A stretch of 64,000 nt of DNA from an uncultured Bacteroidales bacterium (lineage in GTDB: Bacteria; Bacteroidota; Bacteroidia; Bacteroidales; UBA932). The position numbers and the translations under genes were made by a program. The DNA is taken from positions 20,497 to 84,496 of the forward strand of contig CANPZS010000003.1 in the NCBI GenBank assembly GCA_947588835.1, read 5' to 3'. Below, one piece after another: positions 46,542-55,556 of this stretch. Position 1 is the stretch's first letter. Each line of letters starts with the position of its first letter. The notes under the pieces were generated by a model. It made no database searches and had not been told where the DNA came from. It saw only the letters and a program-made list of their open reading frames with translations.

Positions 46542-47170
46542 TCGATTTCAAATCCTTCACGGACGAAGTCCGCTACTTTTTCGGCATATTTCTGAGCCGC
46601 GGCACTCTCCTTGGCGGCATTTTCAAAAGCACGGATGCGGGCCTTGGTAGCTGCGCTTTCACTGATGATGAAATAAACCTGCATCTCGAACGTACCGTCT
46701 CCATTGTCATGAATGATGCTGTATGATTCCATCATCTCGCCTTTGATTTCTTTTTCGACAAGTCGTTCGTAGGCGGCATAAAAGTGGTCAAATTCTGCAT
46801 CCGCGTCAACTCCGTCACCGGCCATATCGCTCACTACGCGACCTTTTACATGACTTCCGGCCTGCTGTGCATAAATAAGGCATGCGTTGTTGACGGCCAT
46901 CTGCTTCCCTATGTTTTTCGATTTGAACCGTGAGGCGATGCCTACCAATTCGCGGCCGTCTTCACCCAGATTGTTAAGTTTGTCATAATGCGTAAGCAAC
47001 GCTACATCCAGACTGTGTGAACTGCCGAAAAGTTTCCACCCGTCTTTCTTGTAGTCTTTCATTTTAGTTTTATACTCCTGTTTGAGCTTCTTTTCCAGTT
47101 GCTTGTTCTGCGCGTCGGCGACCGGAGCAATCATGCAAATCGCCATGATGAATAAGAGTATTTTCTTCAT
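46538..47170 (-). CDS. Small exported alpha/beta protein of the caspase operon
   Basis: 210 residues. Signal peptide MKKILLFIMAICMIAPVADAQ, then a lysine-rich helix (KQLEKKLKQEYKTKMKDYKK). The middle (MAVNNACLIYAQQAGSHVKGRVV) and the segment SYSIIHDNGDGTFEMQVYFIIS look like the LPP20/FlgT-N-type fold in which helices pack on a short sheet; this is a weak call. The C-terminus is helical and alanine-rich. It overlaps the transglutaminase-like gene by 4 bp and lies 26 bp after the DUF4384 gene. Confidence 0.7.
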   Translation of the reverse strand: MKKILLFIMAICMIAPVADAQNKQLEKKLKQEYKTKMKDYKKDGWKLFGSSHSLDVALLTHYDKLNNLGEDGRELVGIASRFKSKNIGKQMAVNNACLIYAQQAGSHVKGRVVSDMAGDGVDADAEFDHFYAAYERLVEKEIKGEMMESYSIIHDNGDGTFEMQVYFIISESAATKARIRAFENAAKESAAAQKYAEKVADFVREGFEIE

Positions 47171-47196
47171 GATTTTAAGTTTTTAATTGTATTTGT

Positions 47197-48054
47197 TTAT
47201 TCTTTGACTTCTATGTGCATCACCTTTACGCCCATCTTTGGGTCCCGGCGGCGGCACGATGAAAGCCATCGTGAAAACTTTTCAAAGTCGAGCTGCCGAG
47301 GAAGACCTTCATCCACCTGAGTGTCCATGGCCTTGGTAAACGGTTTGGGCGAGAATATGACATATACCTGATTTTGTTCCACACCGTCACTACATGTAAG
47401 CGTATATTCGTCTACAGGGCCCTTTCCGTCGGCACAGTCCTGAGAGAAGAATACATACTCCTCATTGTGTCTGACAGGTTGCTGACCCGCGGCATTGCCC
47501 ATGTAAGGCAACAGGCAATAAGCCGTCCTGGCGGCATCGACTAAATATACCGCCACATATCCGTCCACGGGCGAACGGAACGACAGGAACATGTCGTCAC
47601 CGTTACGGAAATTTACATCGGCGAATCGGGCCTCGGTGCCGTTCCGCAGAATGGCCGCCGAAAAATCAGCCGCTTCGTTGGAGAGCTCGCGGGCACGGCC
47701 GCATATGCGGCATTTCACTACCAGCATCTCCTGAACGAAAGATATGTCATATTCGGGTTCGCCCGAATCTTCGAGCCATTCGCCTTTGACTTCACTGGCA
47801 CTTAGCTGAGAAAAATAGCTGTGCTCTTTGCCGTCGGAGGCGGATTCCTCCTGCGCGGTGCTTTGAGTGATCGCGGTACCGAACTCGGCGGCAATGGCCT
47901 GCAGGCGTGCGCCTTCCAAAGCAAGTCGTTTCGCTTCATTCGGAGACTGATTACCCTCGGCATAAAAAGTATATTCCCCGCATACGCTCCGCACCCGTTG
48001 GGCGCAGAGCGTAAGAGGAATCAATAAAAAAAGTAATATGACTACCGTCTTCAT
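47197..48054 (-). CDS. DUF4384 protein of the caspase operon
   Basis: 285 residues from the ATG at 48054, which opens a signal peptide (MKTVVILLFLLIPLTLCAQ); the longer frame overlaps the upstream gene. Residues 25-125 resemble an LPP20-like domain (SPNEAKRLALEGARLQAIAAEFGT). Residues about 165-270 fit DUF4384 (MFLSFRSPVDGYVAVYLVDAARTAYCLLPY, NQVYVIFSPKPF), a beta-rich domain known from proteins linked to caspase-like or other proteases. It starts 1 bp after the fimbrillin-like gene. Confidence 0.78.
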   Translation of the reverse strand: MKTVVILLFLLIPLTLCAQRVRSVCGEYTFYAEGNQSPNEAKRLALEGARLQAIAAEFGTAITQSTAQEESASDGKEHSYFSQLSASEVKGEWLEDSGEPEYDISFVQEMLVVKCRICGRARELSNEAADFSAAILRNGTEARFADVNFRNGDDMFLSFRSPVDGYVAVYLVDAARTAYCLLPYMGNAAGQQPVRHNEEYVFFSQDCADGKGPVDEYTLTCSDGVEQNQVYVIFSPKPFTKAMDTQVDEGLPRQLDFEKFSRWLSSCRRRDPKMGVKVMHIEVKE

Positions 48055-48055
48055 T

Positions 48056-49834
48056 TTAGAAACTTGCGACCTGCCGCACATGGCACGGCACGGGTTTGTC
48101 ATACCTTTCGATAATGCTATTATGGTCATGCCCTGCATACGGCTTATATGCCCATGCGGCAGGATGGTTGACTTCGGTTGAGGTCCAATAATCATAACCG
48201 TTCAATCTAGAAATGATATCCGGAAGAAGACCGGCTGAAGAAACCATGTCGAATCTGGCCAGCTCCCCTAACGAAGGCAAATACCACTCTCCCTGTATGG
48301 CGGCCTTGAAAGCAGGATAATCATCCGAAGCGATATCCCGATGATAATAACCGTCATAATCCGTCAGGGCAAAGTCGGAATTCTTATTCGGCCACTCATG
48401 TTCATTGTATGGCAACGTATAGGTTGTATTGGTACGGCCATTCCATGGAAGTTCGCCATAATCATGCACACCGTCCAAGAAAGGATAATTGACAAAATAG
48501 GTATCCTCAACTTTATCTCCCAAACACCATGCGTAAGTCCCGCTGACATCGTCCAATGCGGCAATCCTTCCATGAAAGGATTCATCAATATACATATTGA
48601 TATCACCGCCTTTTTCTTCACTCAATGCGAAAACAACGCCGATACATTCCTTGTCGTTATTAAATGTCGTAGACCATGTGCCGTCGCTATAATAGTAATC
48701 ACCTATATGCGCCGGACTGACCGCTGCAGGACGGGTATTGACAGTCACCGGTATCTCATAGGTCTTTCCTTTTTCCCACGTTGCTCCCGGAATAGGGACT
48801 TCAACTACGCCTGCGCTCGTCCATACATGCAATGAGAGTTCACCATCCGTGAACGAAATCGGAAATACCAATACATCCACAGTTATACTTTCACTGCCAG
48901 TATATAAATTACCACCAGTATCACGACCTACCGATCCACTATTACCAATAGAGGTAACGTTACCCGTTGTCAAATCAAGCATCCCTTCATTAAACAATGG
49001 ACCGGCATCAGATTTATTTTCCAACGAGATAGCCCAAACTTGGAAAGATTGCTGCACCTCGGCATCTGCCGAAAGGATGAATCGCAGCCGGGCCATAGCC
49101 GAATGCATCTCAATATTCGCTTTCGGGTTCTCGGATGTAACAGTACAACTTCCATACTGATAATCGTTCCATACTGATCCATCTGAACGAACCAGAACTT
49201 GATTGAGGACATCGGGACTGCTGGAATCATTCCAAGGGATATAGGCATAAACTGTCGTCGGTTCCGTTATCATGAAATTGTACGGAAGATCATACCTTTG
49301 GGGATTACCCTCCCCTGCCCAGCCATTTCTTTCGGCTCTCTGATTGCCGTATTTCTCAAATACATGCTGATTGGCGTTTGCCAAATAAACGCCGAGAATG
49401 TCATTGGTGTACGGCTCTCCGTCGGCCATGTATACGGATTCAATCGTGAGATAAGACGATGTAGTGAACGAAACGACGTTTCCACGCACTTCGCTGCGTC
49501 CGTCCGTAGCGCAAAGGACCACATAATATGTGGTTCCGGGTTCCAATTCATAAAGTTCAGCCCCACAATGCCATATTGCATCTTCTTCACTTCGCCATGG
49601 ATATGTATCGACCCTTTCCGCCTCGTTCATATCTTCCGACAAAGAAACCAGAAAATAGCATTCGCCTCTTGAACTTACCTGTCCGGAAACATATGCGGAT
49701 GTTCCGGAATAACTTTCTACTGCATCAGTCGTTATGTTCGGTACCGTATTCAAAGGGGACTCAAGATCCTGACAGCAGTTCAACGACAGAAGTGCAAATA
49801 CGGCAAGTACGGAATAACATATATTTTTCATCAT
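48056..49834 (-). CDS. Fimbrillin-like lipoprotein with a C-terminal Lcl/DUF1566-type domain
   Basis: 592 residues. Lipoprotein signal MMKNICYSVLAVFALLSLNC (Cys20). A fibronectin-type segment (about 30-125) is followed by a fimbrillin-family region (125-365: VYAYIPWND, AMARLRFILSADAEVQQSFQVWAISL, DVLVFPISF). The C-terminal 220 residues look like the Lcl/DUF1566 fold (EWYLPSLGELARFDM, YDYWTSTEVN, PCHVRQVASF). Such proteins form surface fibres or adhesins in Bacteroidetes. A surface part in an operon with a caspase is unexpected. Confidence 0.78.
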   Translation of the reverse strand: MMKNICYSVLAVFALLSLNCCQDLESPLNTVPNITTDAVESYSGTSAYVSGQVSSRGECYFLVSLSEDMNEAERVDTYPWRSEEDAIWHCGAELYELEPGTTYYVVLCATDGRSEVRGNVVSFTTSSYLTIESVYMADGEPYTNDILGVYLANANQHVFEKYGNQRAERNGWAGEGNPQRYDLPYNFMITEPTTVYAYIPWNDSSSPDVLNQVLVRSDGSVWNDYQYGSCTVTSENPKANIEMHSAMARLRFILSADAEVQQSFQVWAISLENKSDAGPLFNEGMLDLTTGNVTSIGNSGSVGRDTGGNLYTGSESITVDVLVFPISFTDGELSLHVWTSAGVVEVPIPGATWEKGKTYEIPVTVNTRPAAVSPAHIGDYYYSDGTWSTTFNNDKECIGVVFALSEEKGGDINMYIDESFHGRIAALDDVSGTYAWCLGDKVEDTYFVNYPFLDGVHDYGELPWNGRTNTTYTLPYNEHEWPNKNSDFALTDYDGYYHRDIASDDYPAFKAAIQGEWYLPSLGELARFDMVSSAGLLPDIISRLNGYDYWTSTEVNHPAAWAYKPYAGHDHNSIIERYDKPVPCHVRQVASF

Positions 49835-49849
49835 GCAAACATTTTTAAA

Positions 49850-50635
49850 TTAGAAACAAACACCGACACCGACATTGCCGACAAAGTTGAATCCGTCGGC
49901 TATGCACATGATAGTTCCTCCATTGACGGTAAATTTCCCGAGACGCAGCATCAGACCGTAGTCAAGCGCAACACCCGAATAGGAATAATCCGTATTTCTG
50001 GCATAGGTTCCGTCGGCCAGTTGCCATGCCACTTTCCGGTCGGCATATCCGGCTCCGAGATAGAGATGAACGGGACAATGGAGACGTGCCGCCAAACCCG
50101 CGGAAACGGAATAAAAACTACGTTTGTCCTGACCTGTGGTCCAATAACTGATAAGATCCGAGTCATCAGGATATGCGACATAATCGATATCGGTAGATGC
50201 CGCCGGGCTGTACACGCCTTTCACATACCAGCCAAAGTTCTTGACACGGCCTAACATGAGGCCGAATGAGGAATTGGACACACCCGGCTCGGGGAAGGCC
50301 GCCTGTACGCCGACAAGCCATCCGGCTTTGTCCGGTTTCCGGTTCCACAGATTGGTGCGCGACAGTCTGATGACCATGTCCGGTTTGACGGTCTGCTTTT
50401 TCGGCTGCATTCCGGAATAGAATACCTGCACTTTCTTTGCGGGATCCTGCGATTCAAGACGGAATGTACCATCCAATTCCGTGATGACGGATTCCGTTCC
50501 GCCCGCGATGACTACCTTCGCCCCGGGAACGGGATTGCCCTGACGGTCGGTTACTGTCCCGCTTACGACATTCTGGGCCTGTGCGAAGCACGCACCCGCC
50601 CACAACAGACAGATAACGATTGCTGATTTTTTCAT
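49850..50635 (-). CDS. Small outer-membrane beta-barrel with a carboxypeptidase-regulatory-like domain
   Basis: 261 residues from the ATG at 50635, opening a signal peptide (MKKSAIVICLLWAGACFAQAQ). Residues 22-95 are the carboxypeptidase-regulatory-like domain (VVSGTVTDRQGNPVPGAKVVI). The rest alternates hydrophobic and polar residues in short strands and ends in VGNVGVGVCF, as expected of an 8-10-stranded barrel. It is too small for a TonB receptor and has no plug. It could anchor or pass other products of the operon at the outer membrane. Confidence 0.72.
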   Translation of the reverse strand: MKKSAIVICLLWAGACFAQAQNVVSGTVTDRQGNPVPGAKVVIAGGTESVITELDGTFRLESQDPAKKVQVFYSGMQPKKQTVKPDMVIRLSRTNLWNRKPDKAGWLVGVQAAFPEPGVSNSSFGLMLGRVKNFGWYVKGVYSPAASTDIDYVAYPDDSDLISYWTTGQDKRSFYSVSAGLAARLHCPVHLYLGAGYADRKVAWQLADGTYARNTDYSYSGVALDYGLMLRLGKFTVNGGTIMCIADGFNFVGNVGVGVCF

Positions 50636-50658
50636 TATAGTTTGTTTTTTAATTTTGG

Positions 50659-53250
50659 TCAATTGCATAATTTCAGTTTCTGCCAACTGTCCGCCATAGA
50701 TGCCGCCGGCGTTACGGTAGGTGTCTGCGACTTGCGGTTTACGACGACTGACTGGCGGCTGACATTCTGTGTGATATAATCTCCCAGTTCCTGCAGTCCG
50801 ACATTGCCTTTTGTCTCCTGCAATTTCTTCAGCAGAAAATATGTGAACAGTCCATGGCCTTTCTCCTTATAGGGGAATGCCGTTTCATCGTCGGAAGCCG
50901 CACTGAAAATCACCATATTTCCTTGCGGAGCCTCTTTTTTCGCTTTCAATGCCACGCCGCGCGCAGAGGCAAGCATAGTACCGTCACGGTTGGCTCCGCT
51001 GAAACAGGCATCGAGAAAGACTACGACAGACTGCGCATTCAGGCTGCCCAGTTCATTGTACAGACGGTTCAGCGAATAGCATCCCTCCGTTTGGGTACCG
51101 TCGGCATCAATCGGCAGCAGAAAAGCATCCTTGGTGGCTTCATTGGGAATGCCGTGGCCGGCATAATAAAAGATTACGCGGATGTCTCCGTCGTAAGCCG
51201 AAGCAATGTCCCGTATGTCGCGCATGGCGCGGATCATCACTCCGAATGAGGCGTCCTGATAAAGACGTATATTATTCTCCGGCAAACCGAGTGTCTTTCG
51301 GCAATATTGGCTGAACGTCACTCCGTCATTCAGCGCCATCGGGACCTTGGAGACCATCGCATAATTCTCGTTGGAAATAATGACGGCAAAGGTTTTGTCG
51401 TTGACCGCTTTGGTCTCCGGAATGTTTTTATCCACATCGGACGTCGCCGTTCCCGCCTTGATATTCTGCGTCCTGACATGAGAGCCCGAGGACGCGGACG
51501 ATTTCCCCGATTGGGCGAACATGTCGCTGCTGATAGGGTCGAAAGATACGTCGACTACCGTCTCCACATAATTGAGGCCCTTGTCTCCATCATAACGATA
51601 GGTGTTTCCCGTCGGGGTAACGAACGTAAGGCCGGCAAGCATCAATTTGTCGTTATTGATATAGAACTCCGGATTCTTGAACTGCATTCCGCTCCAGCTG
51701 CTTTCAAACACTTTGGCTTCATTGTTTTCACGCGGAACGGGGACTATAAGCTCGCCGTATTTCGATTCGACCAGAAAAACCCTGTTTTCGGCATCATAAG
51801 GTTTGAGGAGCATATCGTTGAAGCGGATTCGCTGCGTATAGGTTTTGATGTAATCCGCTTCAGCCGCCTTCTTCAGTTCCTCAACCTTTGCACTGCGGGT
51901 CTGTTCGGTCACGCGGGCCCGGTATTCTTCAACTGTCTCATACGGGTCCTTGTCCTGCCATTTTCGAATCCGGCTTTCAACATATTCTTTGGCAAACTGC
52001 GAATACAAGGGCGCTTCGTCCGGCGAACGGGTGGGAACAGCGGCGCTGCCGGTTCCGAAAGAGGCGTTGGATGCGACCATATTGCCCGGAGGCGTGTTTC
52101 CCGCCGAAGCTGTCTTTCCCGAATAGGTCATCAATGCCGGCGTTATGTTTGCCGCTACTGTCTGGGCGCCTATCGAAGACAGCTTAGCGTTGACGATATC
52201 CAGCTGACTCTGGTCTCCCATGCAACTATATGCCGTGGCAAGGGCCTGCATATATTTGATTGAAGTAGGGTCACTGGACACAATCTCCTGCAATGTAGCG
52301 GCCGCTGCCGAAAAATAATCCTTCGCCTGTCGGGTGTACTTTTTCTCCGCAGCGCCGTTCTGTTCCATACTTGCCCGATTGTGGTACATGACACCCAGAT
52401 TATAGTAATTCAAGGCAATATGCTGGACGACATTCAGGCTGTTGGGCCGGGACTGCCGCATACGGGCATAAATGTTCAAAGCTTTTTGAAACTCCTGAGT
52501 GTCTTCGTAAAGCTTTCCTTGTATATTGAGCAACGTTTCATCGTTCGGCTTCAGCACAAGAGCCTTGGTGAGGAACTTCTGCAGATTTTCATTGTCTTCG
52601 CGGTCAATGCAATTGTTGATGGCCATCGACAGCATTTTGAAATCATCCGGATAATTGTTGGTCCCCTCATTCAACACGCTCATTGCCAAATCATAATTGT
52701 GGACATTCATACATGCCTTGGCCATATAATTATATACGTTCTGCCGGTTTTTCTGCTCGCCGGTATCCAGATAGACGCGAAAATAATTGATAGCCCTGGC
52801 ATAGTCTCCGGCATTGAACGTTCCGGATGCGGCAAAATAGGCCATTGTCGGGAAATAATCATCGCGGACGAAGGCTTCCCCCTGAAAGGCCGACATCAAC
52901 GGCACATCCATGAATGCCTGGGCGAACAACAACGCATTCTGCTGGTTGCCATGGCTGGAATTGTAAGCCGCGGCGTTCTGGAGAAACGGATAGAATTCGC
53001 GCAGCATGTTTTTCGCCTGAACGTACGCCGGCGTATTAGGCGCTGCGGAAGTCAGTACGGCTACATACTCCGTATAACATTTATAGAGCGCGGCATAAAT
53101 GGCTGCATCATCTCCATTTTCAGCCCTGAGCCTGTTAAATTGCTGATAACTTGCATCTGCCGATTCGAGCGACTGGGCCTGCATCGGCACGATATGCGGC
53201 ACAATCAAAAGAAGCACCGCCATAAACCGTAATTTCCAAGCCTCGCTCAT
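50659..53250 (-). CDS. TPR-caspase (C14 family) exported protein
   Basis: 863 residues from the ATG at 53250, 1 bp after the preceding stop; it begins a signal peptide (MSEAWKLRFMAVLLLIVPHIVPMQAQ). Residues 40-400 contain TPR-like helical repeats (YNYMAKACMNVHNYDLAMSVL). Residues about 425-600 are a module shared with the WD40 neighbour (WQDKDPYETVEEYRARV). The caspase domain begins near 640 (KTFAVIISNENYAM). The catalytic pair is His699 in YYAGHG and Cys749 in LDACFSG. Specificity is unknown; the acidic S1 pocket residues cannot be judged here. Confidence 0.9.
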   Translation of the reverse strand: MSEAWKLRFMAVLLLIVPHIVPMQAQSLESADASYQQFNRLRAENGDDAAIYAALYKCYTEYVAVLTSAAPNTPAYVQAKNMLREFYPFLQNAAAYNSSHGNQQNALLFAQAFMDVPLMSAFQGEAFVRDDYFPTMAYFAASGTFNAGDYARAINYFRVYLDTGEQKNRQNVYNYMAKACMNVHNYDLAMSVLNEGTNNYPDDFKMLSMAINNCIDREDNENLQKFLTKALVLKPNDETLLNIQGKLYEDTQEFQKALNIYARMRQSRPNSLNVVQHIALNYYNLGVMYHNRASMEQNGAAEKKYTRQAKDYFSAAAATLQEIVSSDPTSIKYMQALATAYSCMGDQSQLDIVNAKLSSIGAQTVAANITPALMTYSGKTASAGNTPPGNMVASNASFGTGSAAVPTRSPDEAPLYSQFAKEYVESRIRKWQDKDPYETVEEYRARVTEQTRSAKVEELKKAAEADYIKTYTQRIRFNDMLLKPYDAENRVFLVESKYGELIVPVPRENNEAKVFESSWSGMQFKNPEFYINNDKLMLAGLTFVTPTGNTYRYDGDKGLNYVETVVDVSFDPISSDMFAQSGKSSASSGSHVRTQNIKAGTATSDVDKNIPETKAVNDKTFAVIISNENYAMVSKVPMALNDGVTFSQYCRKTLGLPENNIRLYQDASFGVMIRAMRDIRDIASAYDGDIRVIFYYAGHGIPNEATKDAFLLPIDADGTQTEGCYSLNRLYNELGSLNAQSVVVFLDACFSGANRDGTMLASARGVALKAKKEAPQGNMVIFSAASDDETAFPYKEKGHGLFTYFLLKKLQETKGNVGLQELGDYITQNVSRQSVVVNRKSQTPTVTPAASMADSWQKLKLCN

Positions 53251-53251
53251 G

Positions 53252-55312
53252 TCAGAATGCATCCACAAAAACAAACTCAACGGTGATGCGGCGGAATTTT
53301 CCGCCTTTGCCTTCCGTTACTTCGATATTGTAGCGGTAGTTCGTATTCATCGTATTGATGGACGGGATATTACCGTCAATATATTCCCTGACTCCTACGG
53401 CACGCAGGAAAGCCAATTGTTCGTTTTGAGTGATGCCCTCGTTCTTCGTTACGGTAATGTTGTTCAAATCGTCATTTTTGTATACAGGCTCCTCAACGAA
53501 CTCACCATACGAGCCATCATAGGCAATCCTGCCGTTGACAGGCAATCCGTCGGCCATACCGTTGATTCTGATCTGCAATTTCTTGCCCGGACGGATATAT
53601 TGTGCAAAATCAGTTTCAAAAGCAGTTTTGATGATTGCAAGCATTGACTGCGCGGCTCCTGAATCTTCGATTTTGTATTTTCCGGGGGCAAAATCTTCTT
53701 GGGCAGAGAAGCCGTTCTCCACTTCGTATGCAAAATTGATTTTGTAATTCATGATCTTCTTGCCGTCGGCATCCTGATCGGATACGATGCCGGCGTCGAC
53801 CGAAATCTGCGTGTGGTCCGAAATGGTTTTTTCCTGTTTGGCGAGACTTACGATTTTCTCTTTGATTTCACGCAGTTTCAGTTCTTCCATATTGGATTGC
53901 TGGACAAGCTCCAGCGGCACGAAATTGTCATCCGACTGAAGATAGGCGAGAGACTGACGGTCCAAATTGTCGAATACATATGTTTTCCCCGAAGCCTTGT
54001 TGTAGACATCGGCATAAATCAGCTCGAACTTGTCCTGTTTCGTCAGACCGTATTTCGCATTGCGGAATTCAAGATTGCCGGGGTCCATGAAATCGTTCAC
54101 ATCACTGATGGGGACATTCAGGTAGATAGTCGGCATGTTGTTGAAATTAACTTCCAACAAATTTGATTCAGGATTGAAACTTCCGAGCGTCACTTCCGAC
54201 ATGGCGACCAGGTTGTCAGCCAGCCTCGTTGCTATTTCCTGTTCGAAAAGTCTCATTTGTGCGGCACGGGTTTCATCGTTGACACGATGCTGATATTCTT
54301 CGAGCGTCTCTCCGGGCATCATTTTCATCCAGTCATTCATACGCTCGTTCAATTCTTCAGCAAGCAGCTTGGTGTAATTCGGAGCCAATGCGCTCATCAG
54401 CTTATAAGTAATGGAAGAAGCGGTATTGTAGGCAAGGAAAATCTGTTTTTTGCCGTCACACAAGAATCTCGCGTCGGAGATGCTTCCGTCTTCGTTATCA
54501 ACATAGCTGCGTTCCTGTTCGTCCATCAAATTCAACAACGCGATGCGGGTGTTTCCGGTTACGACCGACAGGTATTTGCCGTCCGGATGGAACGAACAGC
54601 TGGAAGCCGTACCCAATGCGTCGAAACTCTGCAGGATAAGAAAATCCCTCGTATCGTATGTAGAGAGCAGTCCGTCCGCAGTCAATACGGCGAACGTCCC
54701 GTTATCGGCAGAAAACGCCATGTCATTCACCGGCTCGTCGAATTCGAATTCCTTACGGATGCTCTTTTGCTCCATATTCCACACCGTCAAGCGGGTTCCG
54801 TCAGTAGCCGCCAGATAGTATCCGTTGCCGCTGACAACCATCTTGCCTGCAACAAAAGGCATGGGCATCCTGTCAGACAAAGTGTAATTGCGGGCATCAA
54901 AATAAAGCACTTCTTCGGGAGTCGCTATCATCAGGCTTTTGGCATCCGGAGTATAACACAAAGCCGAGGGATTTTTTACCTCTTTGAATTCGTGCAGCGT
55001 ACGGTTGGCAATCCACAAATCATGGATGGATACCAGCGTATTGTCTCCCTTGCGGGCCAACAACGCGAAAGAGGTGCCCGACGGATTGATTTTTAAGGAG
55101 ACCACCTCTCCACGGGCCGTACTCAAAGGCAGGCTTCGCAGATTATAGGCCTTTTTCCCGTTGTAATAATACGTTGAAAACAGATAGTTGTCCACACCCT
55201 GCGGCGTGTTTTTTTGGTTGTAGACATAATCTCCGGGGATCTCGGTCGCGGACTGGGCAAACAGCGCGGGAATATACATGCAACACAAGATACCCAACAC
55301 AAAACGTTTCAT
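53252..55312 (-). CDS. WD40 beta-propeller / OmpA-like exported protein, first gene of the caspase operon
   Basis: 686 residues from the ATG at 55312, opening a signal peptide (MKRFVLGILCCMYIPALFAQ). Residues 45-305 carry five or six WD40-type blades (LKINPSGTSFALLARKGDN, CSFHPDGKYLSVVTGNTRIALL). Residues about 318-505 are the module shared with the caspase protein (WMKMMPGETLEEYQHRV). The C-terminal 170 residues resemble an OmpA-like peptidoglycan-binding domain (LQIRINGMADGLP, NEQLAFLRAVGVREYI, FRRITVEFVF). It may be a periplasmic sensor tethered to the cell wall. The start is 39 bp from the edge of the invertible segment. Confidence 0.85.
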   Translation of the reverse strand: MKRFVLGILCCMYIPALFAQSATEIPGDYVYNQKNTPQGVDNYLFSTYYYNGKKAYNLRSLPLSTARGEVVSLKINPSGTSFALLARKGDNTLVSIHDLWIANRTLHEFKEVKNPSALCYTPDAKSLMIATPEEVLYFDARNYTLSDRMPMPFVAGKMVVSGNGYYLAATDGTRLTVWNMEQKSIRKEFEFDEPVNDMAFSADNGTFAVLTADGLLSTYDTRDFLILQSFDALGTASSCSFHPDGKYLSVVTGNTRIALLNLMDEQERSYVDNEDGSISDARFLCDGKKQIFLAYNTASSITYKLMSALAPNYTKLLAEELNERMNDWMKMMPGETLEEYQHRVNDETRAAQMRLFEQEIATRLADNLVAMSEVTLGSFNPESNLLEVNFNNMPTIYLNVPISDVNDFMDPGNLEFRNAKYGLTKQDKFELIYADVYNKASGKTYVFDNLDRQSLAYLQSDDNFVPLELVQQSNMEELKLREIKEKIVSLAKQEKTISDHTQISVDAGIVSDQDADGKKIMNYKINFAYEVENGFSAQEDFAPGKYKIEDSGAAQSMLAIIKTAFETDFAQYIRPGKKLQIRINGMADGLPVNGRIAYDGSYGEFVEEPVYKNDDLNNITVTKNEGITQNEQLAFLRAVGVREYIDGNIPSINTMNTNYRYNIEVTEGKGGKFRRITVEFVFVDAF

Positions 55313-55350
55313 AATTACTTTGATATTTAAGATTTTAGCATTTATATCCC

Positions 55351-55369
55351 TTTCCTTGTAAGAGACGGA
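55351..55369 (+). repeat. Left 19-bp inverted repeat of the predicted promoter inverton
   Basis: TTTCCTTGTAAGAGACGGA, a perfect reverse complement of 55509-55527. Matching stops at both ends, so 19 bp is the full repeat. It lies in the leader of the WD40/caspase operon. Confidence 0.9.
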
Positions 55370-55465
55370 CAAGATAAATGTCGCCTCATATACAGGCAGA
55401 TAGACTTATCTGAACGGAACATTTGCATAACATCTTCCTATCATGCAAACAAGGCCGTAAAAAAA

Positions 55466-55499
55466 TTTGTAACTTTTTCAGTATTATTTACTACTTTTG
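55466..55499 (+). promoter_or_regulatory. Promoter inside the inverton, pointing away from the operon
   Basis: TTTG (55466-55469) and TACTTTTG (55492-55499, a perfect TAnnTTTG) are 22 bp apart and read rightward, into the 3' end of the recombinase gene in antisense. I found no TAnnTTTG reading leftward between 55313 and 55530. Inversion of the 55370-55508 segment would put this promoter about 60 bp before the WD40 ATG. Confidence 0.65.
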
Positions 55500-55508
55500 C
55501 TTTCTGAA

Positions 55509-55527
55509 TCCGTCTCTTACAAGGAAA
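55509..55527 (-). repeat. Right 19-bp inverted repeat of the predicted promoter inverton
   Basis: TCCGTCTCTTACAAGGAAA, perfect inverted copy of 55351-55369, 139 bp away and 29 bp from the end of the tyrosine recombinase gene. Confidence 0.9.
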
Positions 55528-55556
55528 CGGAAATGTTTCCGCAGCAGGAGCTTATC

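Noticed and set aside
47401..47415. CGTATATTCG, the motif of the receptor repeat edge, inside the DUF4384 gene
   Set aside because: Single 10-bp match within a coding region without the other half; expected by chance.
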